Source: Microcaldota archaeon (GTDB taxonomy: Archaea; Micrarchaeota; Micrarchaeia; Micrarchaeales; CABMGC01). From it: a DNA stretch of 49,455 bases. Below, piece by piece: positions 1 through 8,715 of the stretch (within the stretch, counting starts at the first letter, position 1; each line of letters opens with the position of its first letter). Below the pieces are notes generated by a model. It did not search any database, was not told the origin of the DNA, and saw only the letters and a program-made list of their open reading frames with translations. The stretch is taken from contig JAKAUU010000015.1 in the NCBI GenBank assembly GCA_021817505.1, forward strand, positions 1 through 49,455, given 5' to 3'. A program made the translations under genes and the position numbers.

Positions 1-1155
1 CCTTGCAACCCTGCTGTCGCAGAAGAGCTGTCCTACAGGAGAGATCAGCGAGTAGCCGAAGCCGCCGTGGATCTGCACGGCACGGTCTGCGGATTCGAAT
101 GCAAGCCTGCTTGCTATCCTCTTTGCAGAAGCTGATTTGAGATCCGTATCCAGAAGCAGCTCTTTGTTGTCCCTGTTCTTGTCGTATGCCTCCATGCTGA
201 TCGCAGCATTGTAGACAGGCCATTTTGCCATCTCAAGGTTCTGCTTTATTGCAGATATGTGCTGCTGTATCAGCTGGTGCTTGCCTATCTCCTTCCCGTG
301 CTGCACCCTTGATTTTGCCCTTTCGATAGAGGCCTTTAGAGAACCTTCAATGACGCCTATGCATGCAGAGCCTATCCCTATCCTTCCATTCGTGAGAGCG
401 CTGTAGGCCACCCTGAGCCCGTTACCAATGCCCCCAAGAATCTCCGATTCCGGAACGGTGATATCTTCCAGGTTTATCATCGATGTGTCTGCTGCAAAAA
501 GGCCTATCTTTTCCCTTAACTGCGCCTCTACGGAATAGCCGCTCTCTTTCGGATCGATTACAAATGCGGTTATCTCTTCGTCCCTATCAGAGGATTTTGC
601 AAATAGTATCATGTAATTGCATATGGATCCGTTTGATATCAGATACTTCTCCCCGTTTATCACATATGAATTGCCTTCCTTCCTGTAAGTGGTCTTCATT
701 GACGATGGATCGCTGCCTGCTTCCGGCTCCGTCAGTCCGAAAGAGAATATGTATTCGCCTGTTCCGGATTTCGGCAGGTACTTTTTTTTCTGCTCCTCTG
801 TTCCCCATCGTGCTATGGATGGCTGAGATATGAAGGTCTGGACATCAAACAGAGTTGGAAAACTCAGGCCGCTGTGTGCGAGCCTCTGCTGGATTAGCGC
901 ATGTATTATTGGCCTCACGCCGTTTCCGCCATACTCCCTCCCGACGTTCATTGCGAATAAGCCGTACTTCTTCGCTGTTGCAATCGCATCATTGTTGAAC
1001 TCATGCTTGAGGTAGTGCTCGTACTCTGATAGTGATATCTCTTCTGCAGCTTTATCTGCATTCTCAAGCATGCGCTTCTCTTCCTCTGAAATGAGTCCAA
1101 GCCTTGATAGCTCATCTACATCAATACTGAATATACTATCCATCTTATCTTCCAT
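1..1155 (-). CDS. Acyl-CoA dehydrogenase, C-terminus beyond window
   Basis: Flavin-dependent acyl-CoA dehydrogenase, which would oxidise an acyl-CoA to the 2-enoyl-CoA and pass electrons to an electron-transfer flavoprotein or quinone. Reading leftward from an ATG at 1155, 385 codons are open to the window edge. The FAD/substrate motif FGLTEPEAGSD, the IHGGFGY segment and the CDSRVAR segment are visible. The catalytic YEGT region lies just outside the window. The start overlaps the end of the upstream gamma-carbonic-anhydrase gene by 11 bp, so it is the fourth gene of a tight operon. It is a close paralogue of the gene at 1668-2888; two stretches are almost identical at the DNA level (1-127 and about 218-334). 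The substrate is not evident from sequence. Confidence 0.9.
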   Translation of the reverse strand, partial: MEDKMDSIFSIDVDELSRLGLISEEEKRMLENADKAAEEISLSEYEHYLKHEFNNDAIATAKKYGLFAMNVGREYGGNGVRPIIHALIQQRLAHSGLSFPTLFDVQTFISQPSIARWGTEEQKKKYLPKSGTGEYIFSFGLTEPEAGSDPSSMKTTYRKEGNSYVINGEKYLISNGSICNYMILFAKSSDRDEEITAFVIDPKESGYSVEAQLREKIGLFAADTSMINLEDITVPESEILGGIGNGLRVAYSALTNGRIGIGSACIGVIEGSLKASIERAKSRVQHGKEIGKHQLIQQHISAIKQNLEMAKWPVYNAAISMEAYDKNRDNKELLLDTDLKSASAKRIASRLAFESADRAVQIHGGFGYSLISPVGQLFCDSRVAR

Positions 1156-1663
1156 CTTTAATGTACCTGTTCTTCAGTTTAACATACTCCTTCCAGTTCT
1201 CCGTTATGCGTTGCTTATGCTCCTTGGTTACTTTCGCCTTTACCTTTGCAGGAACCCCGACCACTATGCTGTTTGAAGGTATCTTTGCGCCTTCAAGAAC
1301 GACAGCCCCTGCAGCTATTATGCACCAGTCGCCTATCTCGGCACCTTCCAGTATTATGCTGCCCATCCCTATCAGGCAGTTTGAACCCACTACGCAGCCA
1401 TGCACTATCGCGTTATGCCCTATTGAGACATTGTCCCCCACGATAGTCGGGTATTTGTTTGCAGTGCCGTGCATTACTGAATTATCCTGGACGCTGACAT
1501 TCCTGCCTATCCTTATATGGTGCATATCTCCCCTCAGCACTACGCCTGGCCATATGCTTGAATCTTTGCCTATTTTTACATCTCCGATGATCGTTGCGCT
1601 CTTTGCTATTAATGCAGATCTGTCGATTCTTGGTTTCTTCCCGTCAAACTCCTCCAATACCAT
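1145..1663 (-). CDS. Gamma-carbonic anhydrase-like left-handed beta-helix protein
   Basis: A 172-residue hexapeptide-repeat protein. It has the family's imperfect repeats (IGDVKIGKDSSIWPGVVLRGD, then VQDNSVMHG, VSIGHNAIVHG, IGMGSIILEGA) and the three metal-ligand histidines expected of gamma-class carbonic anhydrases (in MHG, IGHN and VHG). The ATG at 1663 was chosen because the homologous part begins with MVLEEFDGKKP; a longer frame upstream would run into the preceding acyl-CoA dehydrogenase. It lies 4 bp after that gene's stop and overlaps the next acyl-CoA dehydrogenase by 11 bp. Family members either hydrate CO2 or act as CaiE/PaaY-like accessory proteins, thioesterases among them, in acyl-CoA metabolism. 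The operon context favours the second role, but that is inference. Confidence 0.88.
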   Translation of the reverse strand: MVLEEFDGKKPRIDRSALIAKSATIIGDVKIGKDSSIWPGVVLRGDMHHIRIGRNVSVQDNSVMHGTANKYPTIVGDNVSIGHNAIVHGCVVGSNCLIGMGSIILEGAEIGDWCIIAAGAVVLEGAKIPSNSIVVGVPAKVKAKVTKEHKQRITENWKEYVKLKNRYIKDGR

Positions 1664-1667
1664 AATA

Positions 1668-2888
1668 TCACTTATACGCGGCAAACTCTCTTCCAAGTAG
1701 GCTCTCCGCGATCTTAAGATCCTGTATCTCGTCCGTCCCTTCGTATATCCTTGCAACCCTGCTGTCGCAGAAGAGCTGTCCTACAGGAGAGATCAGCGAG
1801 TAGCCGAAGCCGCCGTGGATCTGCACGGCACGGTCTGCGGATTCGAATGCAAGCCTGCTTGCTATCCTCTTTGCAAGAGAGACTCTCAGTTCTACTTCCT
1901 CCATAAGCTGCTTGTCATCATGATTGTGCTCATACTCTGCCTTTCTGAATGCTGCGAAGTAGACCGGCCATTTTGCCATCTCAAGGTTCTGCTTTATTGC
2001 AGATATGTGCTGCTGTATCAGCTGGTGCTTCCCTATCTCCTTCCCGTGCTGCACCCTTGATTTTGCCCTTTCGATAGAGGCCCTTAACGAACCCTCTATC
2101 ACACCGACGCAGCTTGCTGCGACACCGAGCCTTGCATTCAACAGTGCAGAATATGCTACGTTCATGCCCTTCCCGACAGGGCCCAGAACATTCTCCTTTG
2201 GAACAGATACATCGTCAAACTCGATCATCCCCGTGTCTGATGTGAAGAGACCGATTTTCTCATGAAGCTCCGTCCTGCTTATGCCGTTTGCTTTTGTGTC
2301 GACTATGAAAGCGGTTATCTCCTTTTGCGATCCCTTTTCATGTGCAAAGACGATCATGTGATCGGCGATGGTGCCGTTTGAGATCAGGTACTTTGTCCCG
2401 TTTAGCAGATAGTTTCCGCTCTTTTCTTCATATGCAGTTTGCAATGAGGCAGGATCGCTGCCTGCTTCAGGCTCCGTCAGTCCAAAGGCATAGACTCTTT
2501 CACTCTTGACGGCTCTTGGCAGATGCTCTTCTTTTTGCGCAGTATTCCCCCATCGCTGTATGGTCTGCGCGCACAGGAACATCTGAACGTTTATGAAGCT
2601 CGATATGCCAAGGCCCAACTGCCCAAGCCTTTGCTTCACAAGGACGGAGACTATTGGATTCATTCCAAGGCCCCCGTATTCCTTGCTTATCGGGATTCCA
2701 AGAAGGCCATACTTTGCAAGTATTCCGGGAGCTTCTTTGTTGAATTCATGTTTCAGGTAATGCTCGTACTCAAGGATAGAGAGTTCCTCTGCAGCTTTAT
2801 CCGCATTCTCTACTGCTTTCAGCTCTTCGGCGCTTAACTTGTACAAACTACGCATATCATTTACCGATCTGCTGAAGGTTTCTTCCAT
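1668..2888 (-). CDS. Acyl-CoA dehydrogenase
   Basis: Complete 406-residue acyl-CoA dehydrogenase, close to the usual family length of 380-400. It has an all-helical N-terminal third, the FGLTEPEAGSD flavin motif near residue 137, a middle beta domain, and a C-terminal helical domain ending with IHGGFGY, CDSRVARIYEGTDEIQ. The Glu in YEGT is the catalytic base position of short/medium-chain members. It follows the SRPBCC gene by 4 bp and precedes the carbonic-anhydrase-like gene by 4 bp, so translation is probably coupled. The C-terminal half is nearly identical to the neighbouring paralogue whereas the N-terminal half has diverged, which suggests gene conversion. Substrate chain length cannot be read from the sequence. 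Confidence 0.94.
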   Translation of the reverse strand: MEETFSRSVNDMRSLYKLSAEELKAVENADKAAEELSILEYEHYLKHEFNKEAPGILAKYGLLGIPISKEYGGLGMNPIVSVLVKQRLGQLGLGISSFINVQMFLCAQTIQRWGNTAQKEEHLPRAVKSERVYAFGLTEPEAGSDPASLQTAYEEKSGNYLLNGTKYLISNGTIADHMIVFAHEKGSQKEITAFIVDTKANGISRTELHEKIGLFTSDTGMIEFDDVSVPKENVLGPVGKGMNVAYSALLNARLGVAASCVGVIEGSLRASIERAKSRVQHGKEIGKHQLIQQHISAIKQNLEMAKWPVYFAAFRKAEYEHNHDDKQLMEEVELRVSLAKRIASRLAFESADRAVQIHGGFGYSLISPVGQLFCDSRVARIYEGTDEIQDLKIAESLLGREFAAYK

Positions 2889-2892
2889 ATGT

Positions 2893-3333
2893 TCAACTCT
2901 TGCTTATCTCCTGCTTGGCATTGGTTATTATCTTTTGAACGTATTCTTCTGTTATCTTGCGTATCACAGGTTCGCCTATTCCGCCCATTATGCCCTTGAT
3001 CTCTATTACGCTCTTCCATTTTACCCCTGTCGCACCGCCTTTGGAATAAGGATTGATCGTCAGAGTCACTTTCACCTGGCTGCCTAATCCCTTCCCGTCT
3101 ATCAGATAGGTGTATGCATCGCCATCGGTTGAAAGGCTGCAGTTAAGCGGGAGAGAACCTTTTACTACTCCCAGTCCAGGCTCTATGTTCATTGTAAAAT
3201 GAGTGTCATCCTTCTTTGAGAAGTTGCCTGAATCAGGTATGCAGGCCGCCACCTTTTCCACGTTCTTTACAAAGTTGCGCACGGCTTCTATCGATGCATT
3301 GAACTCTTCATCCCCTCCAAAATCTACCTGCAT
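2893..3333 (-). CDS. SRPBCC / CoxG-like protein
   Basis: A 146-residue single-domain protein resembling the CoxG (carbon monoxide dehydrogenase subunit G) branch of the SRPBCC/START-like fold. It has an N-terminal FGGDEEFNASIEAVRNFVKN segment, a CIPDSGNF motif typical of CoxG-like proteins, alternating beta strands, and a long C-terminal helix with IGEPVIRKITEEYVQ. Such proteins bind hydrophobic ligands or recruit enzymes to the membrane. No CO dehydrogenase genes are nearby, so a CO role is unlikely. It is the first gene of the leftward operon with two acyl-CoA dehydrogenases, so a role in binding a hydrophobic acyl or quinone ligand is a reasonable guess. Confidence 0.8.
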   Translation of the reverse strand: MQVDFGGDEEFNASIEAVRNFVKNVEKVAACIPDSGNFSKKDDTHFTMNIEPGLGVVKGSLPLNCSLSTDGDAYTYLIDGKGLGSQVKVTLTINPYSKGGATGVKWKSVIEIKGIMGGIGEPVIRKITEEYVQKIITNAKQEISKS

Positions 3334-3343
3334 GCTTTCCTAT

Positions 3344-3384
3344 TTCCTCTAAAGCTTTAATACTTTCGTGTATTTTAGAGGGAA
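3344..3384 (-). promoter_or_regulatory. Inverted repeat in leader of the acyl-CoA dehydrogenase operon
   Basis: A hairpin-forming sequence lies just upstream of the first gene of the leftward operon. TTCCTCTAAA at 3344-3353 pairs with TTTAGAGGGAA at 3374-3384 with one bulged base, and an inner AATAC/GTATT pairing closes a short loop. It could be an operator or an RNA element; only the base pairing is seen. Confidence 0.4.
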
Positions 3385-3572
3385 GCAAATTGATTTGTGA
3401 TATCTACCACCTATAAATGGCGTGGGATTTCCCGCTCACTTTGTTAATCTTTTTACTGCAATAGAGATTACGGGAAGGTTGGATGTTTGCTTTTAGACAT
3501 ATTACAGAGGAATATTTTTCGTAGAGTATTTAAGAAGCATCTCTGACACTTACCTTAGAAGTTGGTAAGTGG

Positions 3573-5081
3573 ATGGGCAAAAAGGCAAATGCCAAAAAGG
3601 GTTTGGGGAAGAAGCCCGCAGTTTCGGGAATCAGGTCCGCCGGCAAGATCATTGAGTCGGTTTCCGAAGATGCGATGATACACAAGCTGCCTTCCTATGC
3701 GAACAGCTTCTTCTACTCGCTTGGCTTCCTTATGCTTGTATGTTTTGTGATACTGGTAATAACAGGGATGACCATGCTTTTCTTCGGGCAGGCGTGGTGG
3801 CAGCTCGCCCCCCTGGGCATCTTCACCCGCAGCGTCCATCTCTGGGCCGCGATGGCGTTCGCATTCTTCCTGGTATTGCACGCGTTCGTCGGCTTTTCGA
3901 CCTCTTCATTTAAGTCGACACGAAAGCTGCTGTGGGTTCTTGGCAGCATAATGCTGTTCATAGTGCTGGTGCAGATAGAGTTTGGATACGGTCTGCGAGG
4001 GGACTTTTCTTCCCAGTACAGGGCGCTTGCGGGAGCGGACTTCTGGAACGGGTCGGGACTGGGAGCATGGTTCAACGTGCTGAACTACGGGCAGCTGCTG
4101 TCGGTCCACACTGTGATAATTCCAATAATACTGATTGCGATAATAGCGCTGCATTACTCAATCGTTAAGAAGCTCGGCATTGCCAAGCCCTACAGGAAAG
4201 ACGTCCATTACAAGATGGTGCCTGCCGACCATGTTTCAATGGGAGTGAGGGCAGCAGCAGTCATTGTCATCATACTCTTTCTTGCCAGGACCGTTCCTTC
4301 CCCGTATATTCCTCCTGTGACCATCCAGCAGATAACTGCCAGCAATCCGCAGCTCATAGCAACTACTCTCATGTCGGAGTTGAATGGTACATCAGGTACG
4401 GCCACATACATGGATAACATAGACCCGTATACCTTCAACACGGCGCAGATATACGTGATAACCCCATATCTGGAATACGTGAATATGACAATGGTCAATA
4501 ATTCATATGCCATCTTCAACTCGGAGAACTCCTCGACGCAGAAGAAGAATATGGATTATGCTTCGGCGTACTTTGCGCGCAACGGGAGCATGAACTACAC
4601 CAACAACACAGACCCGGTAATAGCCATGGTGAGCGCAGTGGAGCTTGAGGCCAGGAGCGGCGTGTATGATTACTATCTTGAGCACGCAAGCCCCGCGGTA
4701 AATGACGAGACCTACGAACTCAGGTTTCTCTCAGACACGGGATACCTTGATGAAAAGGCGGCGCAGGTCGGCATAAACCTCACCGAGTACGGGATGGTAA
4801 AGGATGAGTATGGCTCAGGGCTGCTGCCGCCTAACTCATGGTGGATGCTTCCTTACAACGTCATAGACAATACAATATGGGCAAACGACCCGAACCAGGA
4901 CGCTGACGGGGCGCTCCTGCTGCTGCTGGTCTGGCTCGCGTTCGTAGCAGTACCTTGGATACCATTTGTGAACGAGCTTCCTGACAGGCTGGGCCTTTAC
5001 AAGCTCTTCTGGAGAGAACGCCCTGGGCATGAGCATTATCCGAAGGACTGGGGCAGATTGTTCAGGAAGAAGCGCAAATGA
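3573..5081 (+). CDS. Cytochrome b (b6-type haem spacing)
   Basis: A 502-residue integral membrane cytochrome b of a quinol-oxidising complex. The N-terminal half has four hydrophobic helices and two bis-histidine pairs that would ligate the two b haems: H89/H103 (13 residues between) and H179/H194 (14 between). The second spacing is the one found in cytochrome b6 rather than mitochondrial b. GYGLRGD near 139 sits where the quinol-site loop follows. After one more helix (about 226-238) comes a 190-residue, Asn/Thr-rich, probably extracytoplasmic domain with many N-x-S/T sequons, and then a last helix (about 447-465). This large insertion is unusual. No Rieske protein or cytochrome c1 is visible nearby. 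A hairpin (CTTACC/GGTAAG) lies just before the ATG. The gene overlaps the next one by 4 bp (ATGA). Confidence 0.88.
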   Translation: MGKKANAKKGLGKKPAVSGIRSAGKIIESVSEDAMIHKLPSYANSFFYSLGFLMLVCFVILVITGMTMLFFGQAWWQLAPLGIFTRSVHLWAAMAFAFFLVLHAFVGFSTSSFKSTRKLLWVLGSIMLFIVLVQIEFGYGLRGDFSSQYRALAGADFWNGSGLGAWFNVLNYGQLLSVHTVIIPIILIAIIALHYSIVKKLGIAKPYRKDVHYKMVPADHVSMGVRAAAVIVIILFLARTVPSPYIPPVTIQQITASNPQLIATTLMSELNGTSGTATYMDNIDPYTFNTAQIYVITPYLEYVNMTMVNNSYAIFNSENSSTQKKNMDYASAYFARNGSMNYTNNTDPVIAMVSAVELEARSGVYDYYLEHASPAVNDETYELRFLSDTGYLDEKAAQVGINLTEYGMVKDEYGSGLLPPNSWWMLPYNVIDNTIWANDPNQDADGALLLLLVWLAFVAVPWIPFVNELPDRLGLYKLFWRERPGHEHYPKDWGRLFRKKRK

Positions 5082-5749
5082 TATTATGTGTAAGATGTGA
5101 TAAGATGGTTTTGTCCCAAATTGAAACGGAACTCTCGACAGCGCTGTTCTTCATTCTGAGCTTTTCGCTTGCATACATGCTGACGACAAAATATACACAG
5201 ACCAAGCAAGGGCGTTTCCTCTTCTGGGCTCTTGGAATGTGGGCGTTTTTCATCGGAGACGTTCTTGAATTTGTATTTGCAACAGGCATCTACAGCGTCT
5301 TTCTTGCGGATATCTACCTCTTTGCGATAGCGATACTGCCCGGACTCCTGGCCATAGGCTCGATGCAGTACGTGAAGTCAGGTCTTGTTCGCCGGGGTTA
5401 TTATATATTCAACATGCTCGCGGCGGTCCTGCTGCTGTACTATCTTGCTACCGAGAATGTTGGAAACATGATGGTCAGTTATGTGGTTGCAGGCATGCCG
5501 CCTATGGACGTGATCAACGCATCCACAATCATCACCGTGCCAGCCACGATAGTGATAGTGGTCGCAGCTCTTCTCTCGTACAGGCGCAAGAAGGACATAT
5601 GGCTTCTGAGCATAGTGGTCGGGATACTCGGGTTTGCAATCGCGGGCAGCCTTTATGCATTGAACGTGGCACCGCTCTTGCTGTACTATGCAGAGTTTGT
5701 AGGGCTCATCTTCCTGTGGGCAGGGTTTTACAAGTCAACCTACAGATGA
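5078..5749 (+). CDS. Seven-helix membrane protein, unknown function
   Basis: A 223-residue, very hydrophobic protein with about seven predicted membrane spans and few charged loops (TKYTQTKQGR, SGLVRRG, SYRRKKD). The first ATG overlaps the cytochrome b stop as ATGA, so translation is coupled. An internal ATG at 5105, preceded by GTGAT, is an alternative start. Tight coupling to cytochrome b suggests a small membrane partner of that electron-transfer complex, but no catalytic or haem-ligand pattern is recognisable. It is not similar to any family I can name. Confidence 0.72.
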   Translation: MILCVRCDKMVLSQIETELSTALFFILSFSLAYMLTTKYTQTKQGRFLFWALGMWAFFIGDVLEFVFATGIYSVFLADIYLFAIAILPGLLAIGSMQYVKSGLVRRGYYIFNMLAAVLLLYYLATENVGNMMVSYVVAGMPPMDVINASTIITVPATIVIVVAALLSYRRKKDIWLLSIVVGILGFAIAGSLYALNVAPLLLYYAEFVGLIFLWAGFYKSTYR

Positions 5750-5761
5750 CATCATAGATTC

Positions 5762-5782
5762 GCATGGCATAGCCCGCCATGC
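5762..5782 (+). terminator. Perfect 7-bp hairpin after cytochrome b operon
   Basis: GCATGGC and GCCATGC, separated by a 7-nt loop, lie just past the last gene of the cytochrome operon and before the ABC transporter promoter. This is consistent with an mRNA 3' end or processing structure. It is not followed by a strong T-run, so intrinsic termination is uncertain. Confidence 0.35.
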
Positions 5783-5854
5783 ATTTTGCCTTTTGCATAA
5801 ACGGATAATGGACAATCAGGCATAGATTAAAAGGATTAATGCAAATCTGTTATC

Positions 5855-6742
5855 ATGACCACGGGGGTTTATGCAGACAGGGTTACAAAATTGTTCAGGA
5901 AGACGGTGGCTTTGGACAAGACCAGTCTTTCCATAGACAAGGGCATGAACATAGTCATAGGCCCTAACGGAGCAGGGAAGAGCACGCTGCTGAGATGCAT
6001 CGGGGGATTATACAAACCGGATTCAGGAAAGGTGAGGATCTTCGGCAGTGATCCGTATTATGATGATGATGCCAGGGGCAGGGTCTCCCTTCTCTCCGAT
6101 AACTATGCACTGTATGACAAGCTCTCTGTAATGAAGAACCTGCTCTTCTTCGGCAAGCTCTATGGGAACAGCAATGCTGAAACTGTTGAGATATCAAGAA
6201 CATTTCTCAAGAAGCTTGATGCCTACCAGTACATAGACAAGAAGGCCGGAGAACTTAGCAGGGGTACGAAGCAGAAGATAGCCATCTGCAGGGCGCTGCT
6301 TGGAGACCCCGGCGTCTTCCTGCTTGACGAGCCTACCGCTTTCCTTGATGCAGCCTCTGCCGAGAAGGTTCACCTTATGCTTGAGGAATTTGCCTCAAAC
6401 GGCAAGATAGTGATATATGCCACACAGAGGCTTAACGAGGCTGCTAGGTTCAACGCAAATCTCTTCATAATCAAGAGAGGAAGGATATCGAAGACGCTCA
6501 AACATAGCGATCTTTACGGCAGCATACTGAGAGATGCCAAGATCAACATAAAACTTGCGGATCCTGTGAATGCATCTATTGCGAATAAGGTCCCACATTT
6601 TGAAGAAGCACTGGGTTCTAACATAAGGATAAAGGTCAGGAATTACAAGGACATAAACGATTCGGTAAGATACCTTATTGACAAAGGAGCGTATATCATC
6701 AGCATAGATTATACCGAACCTCTTATAGAGGACATGTTGTGA
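5855..6742 (+). CDS. ABC transporter ATP-binding protein
   Basis: A 295-residue ATPase subunit of an ABC-2 type exporter. Walker A GPNGAGKST is at 36-44, the signature is LSRGT at 134-138, and Walker B VFLLDEP at 154-160 carries the catalytic Glu159. Two switch residues look changed. The usual H-loop histidine (normally TH) is replaced by Gln in YATQRLNEA, and the Q-loop position near LLSDNYALYD lacks an obvious glutamine. About 80 C-terminal residues follow the nucleotide-binding domain. The permease starts 4 bp downstream. The substrate is unknown; drug, sodium or lipid export are typical for the family. The missing H-loop His suggests slow or altered ATPase cycling. Confidence 0.93.
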   Translation: MTTGVYADRVTKLFRKTVALDKTSLSIDKGMNIVIGPNGAGKSTLLRCIGGLYKPDSGKVRIFGSDPYYDDDARGRVSLLSDNYALYDKLSVMKNLLFFGKLYGNSNAETVEISRTFLKKLDAYQYIDKKAGELSRGTKQKIAICRALLGDPGVFLLDEPTAFLDAASAEKVHLMLEEFASNGKIVIYATQRLNEAARFNANLFIIKRGRISKTLKHSDLYGSILRDAKINIKLADPVNASIANKVPHFEEALGSNIRIKVRNYKDINDSVRYLIDKGAYIISIDYTEPLIEDML

Positions 6743-6746
6743 TTGG

Positions 6747-7526
6747 ATGGATTTGAAGAAATCATATGCAGTAATGGTTAACGACCTTAGCGAGGTATTC
6801 AGCAGCAGGGCGATATACATGCCCATGATTGCCGTTCCTGTGTTCTTCGCGCTGCTCTTTCCCATACTTACATTTTACATAAGCACTTACAACCTAAGCG
6901 GCATTGCCACCCGTATAATAGGCACGGCAGAGCAGATATCCAGCACGCAGGTCAACGGCGCGGTGTTCATGTCATATTTCGCCATATACGTCCTGGGCCC
7001 GACCTTCATGACTATGCCGATATTCACCGCTTCGGTGATAGCTGCGGACAGCTTTGCCGGTGAAAAGGAGCGTAGAACCTCGGAAGCGCTTCTCTCCACT
7101 CCGATAAAGACATCGGAATTGCTTGTAGGCAAGATATTCGCTTCGCTTCTGCCAACAATTCTTTTGACTTTGGTCGTATTTGGAATATACGGATCGACGA
7201 TAAATTACCTTGCATTCAAGGCCTTCGATACCTATCTGCTCCCTACAACCTCATGGATACTGATAATACTGCTATCGCCGTTCCTCTCTCTTGCAGCAAT
7301 AGGAGTGGTAGTGCTTGTATCATCGCATGTAAGCGGCATAAAGGAGGCGCAGCAGATAAGCTCACTTGTAGTTCTCCCTGTATTGGTATTGCCTTTTGCC
7401 TCGATATTCGGGATATTTGACCTTACGCCAACATTCTTCTACGAATTACTTGCACTGCTGATTCTCTTTGATGCGGTGATAATATACATAGGGATAAAGA
7501 GCTTCAAGAAGGAGAATATCCTCTGA
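6747..7526 (+). CDS. ABC-2 type transporter permease
   Basis: A 259-residue permease with about six membrane helices: an N-terminal span after MNDLSEVFSSRAIYMPM, a paired block around 70-100, and a cluster to the C-terminus. The cytoplasmic segment AGEKERRTSEALLSTPI is the hallmark motif of NatB/YhaP-like ABC-2 permeases. It is encoded 4 bp after its ATPase and would form a homodimer with two ATPase copies. Its stop codon directly abuts the stop of the convergent hydrolase gene at 7527 with no intervening base. The substrate is not predictable. Confidence 0.92.
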   Translation: MDLKKSYAVMVNDLSEVFSSRAIYMPMIAVPVFFALLFPILTFYISTYNLSGIATRIIGTAEQISSTQVNGAVFMSYFAIYVLGPTFMTMPIFTASVIAADSFAGEKERRTSEALLSTPIKTSELLVGKIFASLLPTILLTLVVFGIYGSTINYLAFKAFDTYLLPTTSWILIILLSPFLSLAAIGVVVLVSSHVSGIKEAQQISSLVVLPVLVLPFASIFGIFDLTPTFFYELLALLILFDAVIIYIGIKSFKKENIL

Positions 7527-8261
7527 TTATCTTCGTGTTCCAAACCAGTCTATGAGCAGCGCTATGAACTCCTCCTGCCACTCGGGATTTGAGAACTGGT
7601 GGTCTGCGCCTTTGATTACTACGTGCTTGAGGGATTCCGGTTTTGCCGTCTTTATTATCAATTCGATTATCCTGTGAGGGATCACCTGGTCGTGCTCCGC
7701 CGTTATGAGCAGTATCCTGTTTCTGAATGCGGATATTGAATTCAGTGCAATATTATTGCGCGGACCTTCTCCTTCTTTTGCAAGGCGCATCGATTGCATC
7801 GAATTCTTTGCCTTGCTGCTGTATTCATCAGTGTATATTGCAGGTACACGGAGCACAATTGACCCTATCTTCCTTTTTGATGCGAGTACAGATGCTAAGT
7901 ACCCACCGTAACTAGTGCCCACCACGCTTATTTTGTCTTTGTCCACATTTTCCTGTGAAGCAAGGAAGTCATACGCTGCCACTGTAGCGCTAATGTTTTC
8001 ATTTAATGTAACTGTTTCCAGGTTTCCTGTGCTGTTTCCATGTCCAAGAAGGTCGAATGTCAGACAAATGTAGCCAAGCTTTACAAGAGGCTCTGCCCTT
8101 TTTGCGTATCCTGATTCATTGCTTGACCATCCGTGTATGAACAGCACTGCCGGGCATTTTCCAGTTGCGTTTTCAGGAGTGAATACAGTACCGCTTACAG
8201 TGCCGTCCCCTACTGCAAAACTTATCTTCTTCGTTGGCATTTTACCATCGCTTTTACGCAT
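7527..8261 (-). CDS. Alpha/beta hydrolase (serine esterase/peptidase-like)
   Basis: A 244-residue alpha/beta hydrolase. The oxyanion motif HGWSS is near 43, nucleophile elbow GTSYGG has Ser117, the acid Asp lies in TAEHDQVIP, and the catalytic His lies in GADHQFS close to the C-terminus. No signal peptide is present, so it is cytoplasmic. The lid-less, short form resembles DUF1749/acylamino-peptidase-like or general esterase families. The start may be the ATG at 8261 or the one seven codons in (8240, MPTKKISF). It is convergent with the ABC permease. The substrate is unknown. Confidence 0.88.
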   Translation of the reverse strand: MRKSDGKMPTKKISFAVGDGTVSGTVFTPENATGKCPAVLFIHGWSSNESGYAKRAEPLVKLGYICLTFDLLGHGNSTGNLETVTLNENISATVAAYDFLASQENVDKDKISVVGTSYGGYLASVLASKRKIGSIVLRVPAIYTDEYSSKAKNSMQSMRLAKEGEGPRNNIALNSISAFRNRILLITAEHDQVIPHRIIELIIKTAKPESLKHVVIKGADHQFSNPEWQEEFIALLIDWFGTRR

Positions 8262-8288
8262 GTTAAGGAATAGACACAGAGGCAGTAT

Positions 8289-8624
8289 TTAATTCTCTCT
8301 CTTATGTCTTGCGAGAAGATTTATCATTGCGGAACATGCCCTTGCACTGTCCCAGCTGTTTAGTGCACGAAGATTGGCCACCCTGTTGCTCATCTCCAAG
8401 CTGCCTGCCATGGCCCTGGCCTTTTCCTCAGTACTTTGTAGCAGCGTAGCAAGCTTTCTGCCATGCCTCTCTGCCATTATGAAATCGTCTATAGCTTCCG
8501 ATGCCTTGCCTTCCACCAGCGCATTGACTCCTTCCCTGTCATATGTCTCGAATGCTATCCTGTGCAGTTCGGTAAATTTCTTGCTACTGTATAAGGTAGT
8601 GTGTCCCAAACTAATCACTTCCAA
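8289..8624 (-). CDS. Small helical protein, unknown
   Basis: A 111-residue protein that I do not recognise. It is rich in Ala, Glu and Arg and predicted to be almost all helical, with a middle segment (ASEAIDDFIMAERHGRKLAT) suggesting a tetratricopeptide-like or four-helix arrangement. It has no membrane segment or signal. It sits immediately upstream of the hydrolase on the same strand with a 27-bp gap, and just beyond the end of the tRNA-Val island. Codon use matches the neighbourhood, unlike the AT-rich gene next to it. Confidence 0.6.
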   Translation of the reverse strand: MEVISLGHTTLYSSKKFTELHRIAFETYDREGVNALVEGKASEAIDDFIMAERHGRKLATLLQSTEEKARAMAGSLEMSNRVANLRALNSWDSARACSAMINLLARHKREN

Positions 8625-8715
8625 AACAATTATGCCTTTTTTGATTTTTAAAGCTTACTTGCCATACGGCATTATACCCTAATAACGGTTTTATAGCCTT
8701 AAGGAATTGCAACTA

